DNA from: a virus
Direction: 5' to 3' (one strand)
Length of the DNA stretch: 25,291 nucleotides
Virus record (IMG/VR): IMGVR_UViG_3300032401_001769
Span: 1-25,291 of that record
Positions 1 through 8,139 of the stretch are shown in pieces. The translations under genes were made by a program, and so were the position numbers. Below the pieces are notes generated by a model, which was given only the letters and a program-made list of their open reading frames with translations, ran no database searches and had not been told where the DNA came from. How positions within the stretch are numbered: the stretch's first letter is position 1; each line of letters opens with the position of its first letter.

Positions 1-652
1 ATCTCAATCTCTTCCAACTTGGATCAAACTGCCCGAGATTGATCAGATTATAATCGTTGACTGGAGCTCTGAAGAGTCGGCTATCCCGTTAATAGATAGC
101 ATCAATGATGATAGAATAAGCATTGTGCGCGTGCCCGGGCAATCCTATTGGGACCCTGGCCGCGCTCACAATGTCGGCATTAAACACACCAAAACCGAAT
201 TAATATTTATAGTTGATTGTGATGTAAAAATTAATTTTCCGTGCTTCAAACATATTAAACCACTTCCAAATCGTGAATTTTATATACGAACTGATAAATG
301 GAGAGGTGAACCTTATAAGCTAAGAGGGTTGTCGGGAACCTGTATCTTTCAGAAATCAATGTGGGCTGAAATTAATGGATACGCTGAAGAAAAATCATCG
401 TATGGTCTTGAGGATCTTGATTTTTATAATCAAGCCCGTAATGCTGATTATAAGTGTATTAAATGTTTAACGGCTCATGAATTAACACACATATCTCATG
501 GATATGATATCAGACAAAAACATTATAAACATCAATATAGTGAATTTAATGAGGCTATTAAAGAATCGGAAAAAGAATTATTATTAATTAATAGGCGTAT
601 GCAAAACGTTGAAACATTAATTTATAATAAAGGATGGTCTCTTGCAACTTGA
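1..652 (+). CDS. GT2 family glycosyltransferase, 5' end cut by window edge
   Basis: Probable sugar transferase using a nucleotide-sugar donor, acting in the cytoplasm. The first ATG/GTG-type codon is GTG at 125, but the frame is open without a stop from base 2. The 41 extra residues include the Rossmann-like strand IIIVDWSS typical of GT2, so the true start lies outside the window. Downstream are GRAHNVGIK, the strand IFIVDCDV (DxD-type metal/nucleotide site) and YGLEDLDF, which resembles the acidic motif of the Glyco_transf_7C/galactosyltransferase C-terminal region. The last 50 or so residues are charged and helical. Its stop overlaps the next gene by 11 bases, so both are probably translated from one message. 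The GT2 fold is confident; donor and acceptor are unknown. Confidence 0.85.
   Translation, partial: SQSLPTWIKLPEIDQIIIVDWSSEESAIPLIDSINDDRISIVRVPGQSYWDPGRAHNVGIKHTKTELIFIVDCDVKINFPCFKHIKPLPNREFYIRTDKWRGEPYKLRGLSGTCIFQKSMWAEINGYAEEKSSYGLEDLDFYNQARNADYKCIKCLTAHELTHISHGYDIRQKHYKHQYSEFNEAIKESEKELLLINRRMQNVETLIYNKGWSLAT
631..637 (+). promoter_or_regulatory. Ribosome binding site supporting a TTG start at 642
   Basis: AGGATGG lies about four bases ahead of TTG at 642, inside the end of the preceding gene. No in-frame ATG lies near the beginning of the conserved domain, so this site decides the start. Confidence 0.55.
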
Positions 653-1277
653 TACGACAATTATATACTATACCGCAAATACTGAAGATCCTGTTTTAGA
701 ATCCAAAGTAAGATCAATTATATTGAAAAATAAAGGCGATCTTCCCATTATATCGGTATCAAGAAAACCGATTGATTTTGGTGAAAATATATGCGTTGGT
801 GAAACCGAAGTTTGTGATATTTCGGCTTTTAAACAATTATTAATAGGATTAAAATCAGCAACGACAAAATTTTGCATTGCCGCTGAAGCTGATGTTTTAT
901 ATCCGCCTGAGTATTTTAATTTTACCCCGCCAACCGATCAAGACGCTTATAGATATAATAACGTTTGGCTATTTTCATCATGGGTCAGTAGGGGTAATCA
1001 GAATAAATTCTGGAAGAAGGATTTTAGTGAAGGTGCTCAGACAGCCGGGCGCGAATATTGGATAGAACGATTACAAATAGGTATTAAAATGAATCATGGA
1101 AAATTTACTTTTCCTACCAAGGATCATTTTTTTTGGAACTCGGATAACCCAGTTGTTACAATAAAAACTGGCATGGGATTAAGATCTTTAACAGGTCATC
1201 TCAAAATATCAATGGACAAACTTCCAATGTGGGGATCAACCAATGAGCTTAGATCAGAAATTTGGGGAACAAAATGA
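642..1277 (+). CDS. Glycosyltransferase-like protein, unnamed phage family (copy 1 of 3)
   Basis: A 211-residue protein that I read as a GT-A-type sugar transferase, from pattern and context only. It begins with a strand and YYTAN (residues 9-13), then ISVSRKPIDFGENICVG (37-53), an acidic segment AEADVLYPPEYF (81-92) that could hold the DxD-type metal site, and LPMWG near the end (194-198). The same landmarks in the same order occur in the gene at 3021 and in the C-terminal half of the gene at 6526, so this is a family amplified within the cluster. The acidic site here reads EAD, whereas the other copies have EDD and EHD. The start is TTG with a good ribosome site. The stop overlaps the next start (ATGA). 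The specific reaction is not known. Confidence 0.7.
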   Translation: MQLDTTIIYYTANTEDPVLESKVRSIILKNKGDLPIISVSRKPIDFGENICVGETEVCDISAFKQLLIGLKSATTKFCIAAEADVLYPPEYFNFTPPTDQDAYRYNNVWLFSSWVSRGNQNKFWKKDFSEGAQTAGREYWIERLQIGIKMNHGKFTFPTKDHFFWNSDNPVVTIKTGMGLRSLTGHLKISMDKLPMWGSTNELRSEIWGTK

Positions 1278-1762
1278 AAATTCGTAAAGGATGGAGTTCT
1301 CATTTTCCTGTCTTAATTAAAACTATACGGATAACGTATGGGCCAATACTTGAAATTGGAACCGGATTATATAGTACACCATTAATACATTGGATGTGTT
1401 TTGATAAAAAAAGACCAATAGTTTCTTGTGAACATGATCCAAAATATTATAAATATAGTAAACAATTTTCTGATACTTTTCATGAAATTTGTTTTATTGA
1501 TGATTGGTCTAAATTTGATATTAGAGCATATTGGGACATCGTATTTATAGATTGTGACTCAGGTGCGAGATGGGGCCTTGCAGAAAAACTTTGCAATAAT
1601 TCTCAATATATTATTTTGCACGACACCGACCCAAAATTAAATAATGAATATCATTATGATAAAATATTTCCATTATTTAAATATAGATATGATTATATCA
1701 AAGCAAGCCCAAACACTTCAATTGTCAGCAATTTCAATAATGTTTCAAATTTCATGGATTAA
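1274..1762 (+). CDS. Class I SAM-dependent methyltransferase
   Basis: A 162-residue protein with the Rossmann-fold methyltransferase layout. ILEIGTG (25-31) is the SAM-binding glycine loop, VSCEHD (50-55) carries an acidic residue suited to the ribose hydroxyls, WDIVFIDCD (87-95) is strand 4, and YIILHDTD (112-119) is strand 5 with a possible metal or catalytic aspartate. It is short for the family and has almost no extra substrate domain. I chose ATG at 1274 over the in-frame TTG at 1262 because it forms the ATGA overlap with the previous stop. Given the neighbours it probably methylates a sugar or nucleotide-sugar, but the substrate is not visible. Confidence 0.75.
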   Translation: MKIRKGWSSHFPVLIKTIRITYGPILEIGTGLYSTPLIHWMCFDKKRPIVSCEHDPKYYKYSKQFSDTFHEICFIDDWSKFDIRAYWDIVFIDCDSGARWGLAEKLCNNSQYIILHDTDPKLNNEYHYDKIFPLFKYRYDYIKASPNTSIVSNFNNVSNFMD

Positions 1763-1769
1763 GAGGGAG
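1761..1769 (+). promoter_or_regulatory. Ribosome binding site deciding the start at 1778
   Basis: AAGAGGGAG ends eight bases before ATG 1778. An in-frame GTG at 1769 overlaps this site and so cannot be served by it. Confidence 0.6.
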
Positions 1770-1777
1770 TGGATAAA

Positions 1778-2392
1778 ATGGACGTAAATGAATATATACT
1801 TACCAAATATAATTTGAACGATTATAAGGGTAAAATGCCAATCGAACTCCCGATAGTTCGTGAGGATTTTTCCGTATTATTTAACGAGCTTGATTATAAA
1901 ATCGGAGCAGAGATTGGTGTTGAAAGAGCATTGTTCTCGGAAGCTCTTTGTAAAAATAATCCTGGAGTAAAACATTTTTGTATTGATATGTGGCAAACAT
2001 ATCGAGGGTATCGTGATCATGTTAATCAGGAAAAACTTGATGGATTCATGGCGGAATCCATCGAAAGAATGAAACCATATAATGCTGAGATGATAAAATC
2101 ATTCAGCCTTGATGCGGTCAAACAATTCAAAGATAATTCTCTTGATTATGTGTATATTGACGGCAATCATGACTTTCAGAATTGTTGTAACGATATTGTC
2201 GAGTGGGGTAAAAAAGTTAGATCTGGAGGAATTATATCAGGCCATGATTTTGAAAAACATCGAATAGGTGGAAGTTATATCCATGTGCATGAATGCGTGT
2301 ATGGGTATACCGAAGCTTATAAAATAAGACCTTGGTTTAAAACCAAGAATCAATCACATAACGCAGCCTCTTTCCTGTGGGTGAAAAAATGA
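1778..2392 (+). CDS. Class I SAM-dependent methyltransferase, tandem copy A
   Basis: A 204-residue protein resembling Methyltransf_24-type enzymes that act on sugars in capsule or antibiotic clusters. Motifs seen are GAEIGV (43-48, SAM loop, with ERA where GxG would usually continue), FCID (67-70), VYIDGNHDF (125-133) and GGIISGHDF (150-158). The last two match the D-G-x-H and G-H-D residues that bind a metal in this group. The N-terminus MDVNEYILTKY and 'GKMPI' are shared with the next gene, its closest relative here. The SAM loop is less canonical than in copy B. Substrate unknown; a sugar hydroxyl is an inference from context. Confidence 0.8.
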   Translation: MDVNEYILTKYNLNDYKGKMPIELPIVREDFSVLFNELDYKIGAEIGVERALFSEALCKNNPGVKHFCIDMWQTYRGYRDHVNQEKLDGFMAESIERMKPYNAEMIKSFSLDAVKQFKDNSLDYVYIDGNHDFQNCCNDIVEWGKKVRSGGIISGHDFEKHRIGGSYIHVHECVYGYTEAYKIRPWFKTKNQSHNAASFLWVKK

Positions 2393-3024
2393 CAACAACA
2401 GAATTTATTTTGAAGAAATTTGGAAAAGAAAATTATGTTGGTAAGATGCCGATACACCTCGATTGTCTTAGAGATGATCTGGCTGGTATATTCTGTGAAC
2501 TCGGATTAAATGTAGGTGTTGAAATCGGGGTTGCGGCGGGAAGATTCTCTGAAATTCTTCTTGGCGGTCATCCAAATCTGAAACTGTATTGCATTGATCC
2601 ATACCTATCCTATCCGGGATATTTAGATTTTCCAATACAAGAAAAATTGACGAATTTTGAAACGTGTGCCAAGGAAAAACTCGCTCATTATGGTGACAGA
2701 GTACAATTCATTAAGAAACCGAGCATGGCGGCCGTCAAGGACTTCGAAGATAATAGCCTTGACTTTGTATACATCGATGGTAATCATCTGTTTAGAGCCG
2801 TTGCGGATGACTTGGAAGAGTGGGGAAAGAAAGTCAGGCCAGGCGGTATTATAGCCGGCCACGATTTTGAAACTCACAAAAAACCGGCAATCATAAACGT
2901 CAAAGAGGTGGTTTGTGCCTGGACATATGCATTTGCTATCAGTCCATGGTTTGTGACGACCAGGATGAGGCGATATCCACAGGATGGTAATATAGCCCGA
3001 TCATTCTTTTGGGAGAAGAAATGA
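2389..3024 (+). CDS. Class I SAM-dependent methyltransferase, tandem copy B
   Basis: A 211-residue paralogue of the preceding gene, sharing 'YVGKMPI', GVEIGVAAG (43-51, intact SAM loop), YCID (67-70), VYIDGNHLF (127-135), EEWGKKVRPGG and GGIIAGHDF (152-160). ATG 2389 overlaps the preceding stop as ATGA, so I prefer it to the upstream in-frame GTG at 2377. The next gene starts at 3021 with the same type of overlap. The two copies are diverged enough to be old duplicates or separate acquisitions, which suggests two distinct methylation positions or acceptors. Confidence 0.82.
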   Translation: MTTTEFILKKFGKENYVGKMPIHLDCLRDDLAGIFCELGLNVGVEIGVAAGRFSEILLGGHPNLKLYCIDPYLSYPGYLDFPIQEKLTNFETCAKEKLAHYGDRVQFIKKPSMAAVKDFEDNSLDFVYIDGNHLFRAVADDLEEWGKKVRPGGIIAGHDFETHKKPAIINVKEVVCAWTYAFAISPWFVTTRMRRYPQDGNIARSFFWEKK

Positions 3025-3722
3025 ACGATCTGACTGTTGTTTATTATACGGCAAATTTTGCCAATGATCGGTTTATCGCCGCTACTCGTGAGCGGTTATT
3101 GCAGTCGATCGGTGATATTCCGTTGATCAGTGTATCTCAAAAACCAATGAATTTTGGTGAAAACATATGTGTTGGTGATATTGGCAGATCTCAGGTTAAT
3201 ATTTATAAACAGGTGCGTGTCGGCATCAATGCGGCGACAACAAAGTATGTGGCTTTATGCGAAGACGATTGTTTGTATCCACCAAGCCATTTTACATGTT
3301 TCAGGCCGAATGACGATGAATTCGGGTATAATATGAATCGATGGGGGATCTATACCTGGACTAAACCGCCAATCTTTTCGAATAAACATCGAATAGTTTT
3401 AAGCCAATGCATCGCAAATCGTGAATTTATGATCGAATGTATCAATGAACGATTTGCGCGATACCCTGACGAATCAACTATTCCATTGCACCATTTTGCC
3501 GAATTCGGAAAATACGAAAAGTGGATGTTGATTACGATTAGGAAAAGGTTTGAATTCAATTCACCCGAACCTACAATAATGTTTTCACACCCTGATGCTA
3601 TTGGGTATTCTGGACTTGGAACTAAAAAAAGACATGGAGATGTTAAGGTTAAGGAGCTTCCATTCTGGGGAACTGCCGAAGATGTTCTGAAAAAATATTG
3701 GGGTGAGGATAGGTTAGTATGA
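3021..3722 (+). CDS. Glycosyltransferase-like protein, unnamed phage family (copy 2 of 3)
   Basis: A 233-residue member of the same family as the gene at 642. Shared landmarks are YYTAN (8-12), LISVSQKPMNFGENICVG (35-52), CEDDCLYPPSHF (80-91) and LPFWG (213-217). The acidic CEDDCLY segment fits the metal-binding DxD of a GT-A fold. ATG 3021 forms an ATGA with the previous stop and is preceded by GGGAG at 3011-3015, so I prefer it to the in-frame TTG at 3009. The gene sits between methyltransferases, as expected in a sugar-decoration operon. The family assignment between copies is strong; the enzymatic role is inferred. Confidence 0.72.
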   Translation: MNDLTVVYYTANFANDRFIAATRERLLQSIGDIPLISVSQKPMNFGENICVGDIGRSQVNIYKQVRVGINAATTKYVALCEDDCLYPPSHFTCFRPNDDEFGYNMNRWGIYTWTKPPIFSNKHRIVLSQCIANREFMIECINERFARYPDESTIPLHHFAEFGKYEKWMLITIRKRFEFNSPEPTIMFSHPDAIGYSGLGTKKRHGDVKVKELPFWGTAEDVLKKYWGEDRLV

Positions 3723-4309
3723 CGAGGATATCAGATCAAGACCGTTTTGAGGTTCATCAAAGGCTTGGTGTAAAAAGATATGCAAGAACTTATCAACGCC
3801 CGCGAATATTATTAAGCAGGACATATATCGATCTTGCTTTAATATTTTGTGATGTTGAAAAACCAAAATTATGCGAAATAGGATGCGGGGTTCTTGATAT
3901 ATGCGGACCGTATGCATTAGATAGCGCAATAGTAACTGGATATGATTTCCATGAAAGCTCGGTTAAATTTGGAATGCTTCAATACCCTTGCGCAAAAATT
4001 TATTGCCAAGATATTAATACTATAACCGATATTGATTGTGATATTTTAGTAGCTTGTGAGGTTTTGGAACATATTGATGATCCTGTTTTATTGATGCATA
4101 ATGTTACTAAGAGCACCAAGTTGTTAGTAATATCACACCCTATAAATGAATTGGCAAACTCGGGAATAACCAATGGTGAGCACTGCTGGTCATACACTGA
4201 AGATGATTTTGATAATTGGTTTATACAAAACGGATTCACTATTTATTCTAAGGAATATTTTGATAATGGAAGGCTTCATTCTTTAATCGGTATCGGGGAA
4301 AAATTATGA
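3719..4309 (+). CDS. Class I SAM-dependent methyltransferase (Methyltransf_11/23-like)
   Basis: A 196-residue methyltransferase of a different subtype from the tandem pair. LCEIGCG (51-57) is the SAM loop, VTGYDFHESSV (72-82) gives the acidic residue after strand 2, ILVACEVLEHIDDP (109-122) is the post-motif characteristic of Methyltransf_11/23 enzymes, and LLVISHP (135-141) is strand 5. A charged N-terminal helix of about 45 residues precedes the core. It overlaps the previous stop by four bases and its own stop overlaps the next start as ATGA. The target may be a sugar or lipid-linked sugar; this cannot be told from sequence. Confidence 0.8.
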   Translation: MTRISDQDRFEVHQRLGVKRYARTYQRPRILLSRTYIDLALIFCDVEKPKLCEIGCGVLDICGPYALDSAIVTGYDFHESSVKFGMLQYPCAKIYCQDINTITDIDCDILVACEVLEHIDDPVLLMHNVTKSTKLLVISHPINELANSGITNGEHCWSYTEDDFDNWFIQNGFTIYSKEYFDNGRLHSLIGIGEKL

Positions 4310-5034
4310 ACGTACATCTTTATTGCATTTTAAGAAATGAGATTAAAATATTGCCTTATTTTTTAAGACATTATCAACAATTTGTTTCTCGATTTCACGT
4401 CTTTGACGATAAAAGCGATGATGGAACACTTGAGTTATTGGAAAAATATTCCAATATATTAGTTTTGCCGACAGAGATAAGCGGGCTTGATGATAAATAT
4501 TTTCGAAGAGTTCATCAAACGGAATATACCAAAAGAAGTCGTGGGTTATGTGATTTTGTTTTTGCCGTTGATGCTGATGAATTTGTATATCACCCCGATT
4601 TAATCAACGTGCTTCAGAAATGCAAAAATGAGGGATATCAAATCATAAGACCTGAAGGTTATGTGATGATTTCAAAAGAATTTCCACACACTGATGGACA
4701 AATTTGTGATGAAATAAAAACCGGACTCAAGGATGTCTGGTATAATAAACCGATAATTTTTGATCCATTGATTGATATACAATGGGATCTTGGCCGGCAT
4801 GGATTAAAGCCGATGGAAGGCATTCGTATTTGCGAAGACTCGGGAATTAAACTTCTTCACTATCGTTATCTTGGAAAAGAATATTGTGAAGAAAGGCACA
4901 CGACTCATTATAAAAGATTGAGTTCCAACAATCTTAAATGGAAACTTGGTAGACATTTAGACCCGGCAAGTAAATATTATCACAGTCTTAAATGGTTCGA
5001 ACACTATAAAGGAGATGCGGTACAATGCATTTAA
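4306..5034 (+). CDS. Glycosyltransferase, GT2/GT92-like (Glyco_tranf_2_4 type)
   Basis: A 242-residue protein. The start, LYCILRNE followed by 'LPYFLRHYQQF' and HVFDDKSDDGT (31-41), is the pattern of the Glyco_tranf_2_4/GT92 group, where the DDxSxDGT segment contacts the nucleotide. VFAVDADEF (85-93) holds the DxD metal site. The C-terminal region contains several conserved-looking His and Trp residues and ends with a helical segment. It lies in the operon with an ATGA overlap upstream and a ten-base overlap downstream. The fold is confident; donor and acceptor are unknown. Confidence 0.85.
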   Translation: MNVHLYCILRNEIKILPYFLRHYQQFVSRFHVFDDKSDDGTLELLEKYSNILVLPTEISGLDDKYFRRVHQTEYTKRSRGLCDFVFAVDADEFVYHPDLINVLQKCKNEGYQIIRPEGYVMISKEFPHTDGQICDEIKTGLKDVWYNKPIIFDPLIDIQWDLGRHGLKPMEGIRICEDSGIKLLHYRYLGKEYCEERHTTHYKRLSSNNLKWKLGRHLDPASKYYHSLKWFEHYKGDAVQCI

Positions 5035-5696
5035 AGGTCTCTATTCTTACAGCCAACATGGGTTCCTTTGATCCACCATCTACCATTGTAGATCAGGATT
5101 TACCGGAAGATGTTGAATTATCAATATTCAGATTTAATGATGATAATTTTCCATTGCGTAAATGCGCCATGACACCTCGATTACAGGCAAGAATACCGAA
5201 AATGTTCGGATGGGAAATGGCGCTCGGTTTTGATTATTATATATGGATTGATGGGTCATTTTCCATTTTAAATAAAGATACTGTTGCATGGTATTTAAAG
5301 CAATGCAAAGATTTTGATATAGTGATGTTTGAACATCCTAATAGGAAAACTATAAAATGGGAAGCTGAATTTATTCGAAAGAAAATAATGGATGGAAACG
5401 AATATCTCACATCAAGATATGAAAACGAATTGATTGATGAACAATTGGCGGCAACGATTAAACAACCAGGTTATACTGACGATCTTCTCATCGCAACCTG
5501 CTCATTTATATACAAGAACAACGTGCTACCAAGATATTTACTTGAAAGATGGTGGGTGCATACATCAAGGTATCATATTGTAGATCAGCTATCAATACCC
5601 TATCTTTTAAAAACATCGGATTGCAAGTATAAAATATTAAAAGATGATATCTATCATATTCCGTACTTGACATATACAAGAAATCAGAAGAGGTGA
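5025..5696 (+). CDS. DUF616/TOD1-like glycosyltransferase domain protein
   Basis: A 223-residue protein resembling the TOD1/MUCI70 (DUF616, PF04765) group. The signs are KVSILTANMGSFD at the start, PRLQARIPKM (51-60), YYIWIDGSFSI (71-81) with the D-G of the putative metal or nucleotide site, and MFEHPNRKTIKWEAE (101-115), which matches the family's 'HP.R....E' region. A ribosome site AAGGAG at about 5009-5014 lies within the end of the previous gene. Family members in plants and bacteria are linked to glycan synthesis. Here it is one of several transferases in one operon; its sugar is unknown. Confidence 0.75.
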   Translation: MHLKVSILTANMGSFDPPSTIVDQDLPEDVELSIFRFNDDNFPLRKCAMTPRLQARIPKMFGWEMALGFDYYIWIDGSFSILNKDTVAWYLKQCKDFDIVMFEHPNRKTIKWEAEFIRKKIMDGNEYLTSRYENELIDEQLAATIKQPGYTDDLLIATCSFIYKNNVLPRYLLERWWVHTSRYHIVDQLSIPYLLKTSDCKYKILKDDIYHIPYLTYTRNQKR

Positions 5697-5699
5697 TTC

Positions 5700-6563
5700 A
5701 TGGGTGGCTTTGAACCGAAAAATAAATTTCCTGAAGGTGATATTGAGTGTCAGTTGTGTTCTGATAAATTTTCCGGGCATATGCGATTAAGATCGTTGAC
5801 AAGACATTTAAAAGAAAATCATGGCGGGATTACGCTTAAAGAATATTTTGATATGTTCTATGGAACCGAACGTGATAGTCATTGTTTGCATTGTGGAAAA
5901 GAGGCTCCATGGTATAAATCTTTTTACAGAGATTTTTGTGACAGGTCATGTGATACTGCGTTTAGAAATACGCAAAATTGGAAAGAGGAAGAGTATAGAA
6001 AAACAAGATCGGAATTTGTAAAAGGCCAATGGAAAGATGAAAAATTTAGAAAAATGATGTTGGAAACATCTTCTAAAACAATAAAAAAAACATTAAAGAA
6101 ACAATGGAAAAATGAAGAATATAGAAAGGCGCAAAGCGATAGGGCCGTAAGAAGATTACGGGATGAAAATGATAAATTTGGAACAAACACAAAAACATCT
6201 AAATATAAAAATATTTTAATGAGATCTGAATTTGAGGTTAATTTTGCAAAAGAATTGGATTGTGTTGGTATTAAGTGGAGCTATGAGCCATTAGCTTTCA
6301 GAATGAATAGTAATAGTTTTGTTCCGGATTTTTATATTAAAAAACTTGATTTGTTTGTAGAAATAAAATCCAATAATTGGGTTAGCGAAAAAATTGTTAA
6401 TCAAATAGAATTTATTAAATTAAATGGACATAATGCTATTTTGCTTAATCCAAAAAATTGGGATACAACTGTTGGTGAAATAATTTCAAAAGCTATTAAT
6501 CTAAAGGGTGGTGAAGGAGGTTTAGATGGATTCTCTATCGGTGATAATCCCTGCAAGGAATGA
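5700..6563 (+). CDS. PD-(D/E)XK nuclease with zinc fingers, homing-endonuclease-like
   Basis: A 287-residue protein. Residues 17-41 form a C2H2-type finger (C17, C20, H36, H41). A second cysteine cluster is C62, C65, C80, C84. A basic linker (about 93-155) repeats a W-K-x-E-x-(Y/F)-R-K motif three times, like the DNA-contact repeats of phage homing nucleases. The C-terminal domain has S-E177, VPDFYI with P209-D210, and VEIK with E221 and K223, which is the PD-(D/E)XK catalytic set. The likely role is site-specific DNA cleavage by a free-standing selfish gene. It differs in function from everything around it, sits inside the sugar operon and overlaps the next gene by 38 bases. A host-takeover nuclease is the alternative. 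Confidence 0.75.
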   Translation: MGGFEPKNKFPEGDIECQLCSDKFSGHMRLRSLTRHLKENHGGITLKEYFDMFYGTERDSHCLHCGKEAPWYKSFYRDFCDRSCDTAFRNTQNWKEEEYRKTRSEFVKGQWKDEKFRKMMLETSSKTIKKTLKKQWKNEEYRKAQSDRAVRRLRDENDKFGTNTKTSKYKNILMRSEFEVNFAKELDCVGIKWSYEPLAFRMNSNSFVPDFYIKKLDLFVEIKSNNWVSEKIVNQIEFIKLNGHNAILLNPKNWDTTVGEIISKAINLKGGEGGLDGFSIGDNPCKE

Positions 6564-8139
6564 AGAATTTTTACAAAAAACAATTGATTCGGTATTAGAT
6601 GCTGCTAAAGCTGAAACAGAAGTTATTGCAGTTCTTGATGGGTATTGGCCAGAACCAAAATTGATTGAACGTAAAGGTTTAAGGATTTTACATTTTGATC
6701 AATCTATTGGTCAGAGAGCTGCGATAAATCGAGGTGTAGAATTAAGTAGCGCAAAGTATATGATGAAACTTGATGCCCATTGCGCGATCGATGAAGGTTT
6801 TGATATTAAGATGATGCAAGAGATGCATTACGATTGGACAATGATTCCTCGTATGTATAATCTCCACGTGTTTGATTGGGAATGCAAAAAATGTAAAAAC
6901 CATTCTTATCAAGGACCCAAACCAACCAAGTGTGACAAATGCGATAACATTACAGAATTTGAAAGAATTGTTGTATGGACACCGCGATGGAACCGAATGT
7001 CAGACTTTGCAAGATTTGATAGTACTTTACATTTTCAATATTGGGGTGAATACAAAAAAAGACCTGAAGCTCAAGGCGATATATGTGATACTATGAGCCA
7101 GATAGGTGCCTGTTGGATGATGGAACGTGAAAGATATTGGGAGCTTGGTGGGTCTGATGAAAAGCATGGAAGTTGGGGACAACAAGGGGTTGAAATATCT
7201 TGTAAAACCTGGCTTTCCGGTGGTCGTCAAGTCGTCAACAAGAAAACCTGGTTTAGCCATCTATTCCGTACTCAACCTGGTTTTGGATTTCCTTATCCAA
7301 ACCCAGGAGTTAATAAAGCAAGGGAGTATTCGAGGAAATTATGGATTGAAAACACATGGCCCAAAGCAATTCACCGCCTTGATTGGCTCATCGAAAAATT
7401 CAGCCCCGTCCCCGATTGGCCTGATAAAAATAACCAGCGTTTAACCAAAGGAATTGTCTATTATACCGACAATCTTTGTGATGAAAAAATCCTGGAAGTT
7501 GGTCAGAGAAATCTGAGACATATATGCAGTGATTTTGATATCGTTTCCGTTTCTCTTAAGCCTATAAAGTTCGGTAGAAACTTTGTTATGCCGCTCGAGA
7601 GGGGTCATTTAACGATGTTTAAACAAATTTTAAAGGGTTTAGAGGAATCAAAAGCCGATATTATCTATCTGTGTGAACACGATATGCTTTATCATCCATC
7701 GCACTTTGATTTTGTCCCTTCGAGGAAAGATATCTACTATTATAACGAAAATACGTGGAAGGTAGACGCTAAATCGGGGCAAGCGTTATTTTATTACTGT
7801 AAGCAGACTTCCGGATGTTGCGCGTATCGTGAATTATTGGTGGAACATTATAAAAAACGTGTTGCGAGAGTCGAGGAAAAGGGTTATGATAGAAACATGG
7901 GGTTTGAGCCTGGAACCCACTCTTTTCCGAGAGGTGTCGACAATTTTAAGGCTGAAAAATACTTTTCTGAAATACCGAATATTGATATCCGACACTCTAC
8001 AAATCTAACCAGGAGCAGATGGAGACAGGATCAATTTAGAAATCAAAAAAGTTGCCTTGGGTGGACCATGGCTGATGAAGTACCCGGATGGGGTAGAACC
8101 AAAGACAGATTCGATGATTTTTTAAAAACAGTCGGATAG
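6526..8139 (+). CDS. Two-domain glycosyltransferase: GalNAc-T-like GT2 with zinc ribbon, fused to family copy 3
   Basis: A 537-residue protein with ribosome site AAGGAGG at 6514-6520. Residues 1-300 form a GT2 domain: SVIIPARNE (5-13), then KLDAH with DxH at 83-85, the metal motif of polypeptide GalNAc-transferases, then SWGQQGVEISCKTWLSGG (216-233), which matches the 'WGxENxExSxRxWxCGG' motif of that group, and FSHLFR (243-248). A zinc ribbon (C120, C123, C136, C139) is inserted between DxH and WGQQG. Residues 305-537 repeat the family seen at 642 and 3021: YYTDN (312-316), SVSLKPIKFG, CEHDMLYHPSHF (383-394) and VPGWG (519-523). Members of the GalNAc-T group start O-glycans on Ser/Thr. No lectin domain is present. 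The acceptor is inferred. Confidence 0.82.
   Translation: MDSLSVIIPARNEEFLQKTIDSVLDAAKAETEVIAVLDGYWPEPKLIERKGLRILHFDQSIGQRAAINRGVELSSAKYMMKLDAHCAIDEGFDIKMMQEMHYDWTMIPRMYNLHVFDWECKKCKNHSYQGPKPTKCDKCDNITEFERIVVWTPRWNRMSDFARFDSTLHFQYWGEYKKRPEAQGDICDTMSQIGACWMMERERYWELGGSDEKHGSWGQQGVEISCKTWLSGGRQVVNKKTWFSHLFRTQPGFGFPYPNPGVNKAREYSRKLWIENTWPKAIHRLDWLIEKFSPVPDWPDKNNQRLTKGIVYYTDNLCDEKILEVGQRNLRHICSDFDIVSVSLKPIKFGRNFVMPLERGHLTMFKQILKGLEESKADIIYLCEHDMLYHPSHFDFVPSRKDIYYYNENTWKVDAKSGQALFYYCKQTSGCCAYRELLVEHYKKRVARVEEKGYDRNMGFEPGTHSFPRGVDNFKAEKYFSEIPNIDIRHSTNLTRSRWRQDQFRNQKSCLGWTMADEVPGWGRTKDRFDDFLKTVG

Noticed and set aside
125-652. GTG at 125 as the true start of the first gene
   Set aside because: The frame is open to the window edge and the upstream residues carry the GT2 strand motif, so the gene is truncated and does not start there.
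2623-2877. Minus-strand open frame inside the second tandem methyltransferase, and similar short ones inside other genes
   Set aside because: They lie entirely within well-supported genes on the other strand and show no recognisable motifs or ribosome sites.
1274-4309. Methyltransferases as DNA-modification enzymes
   Set aside because: No DPPY or PC catalytic motif is present; the motifs fit small-molecule enzymes and the neighbours are sugar transferases.
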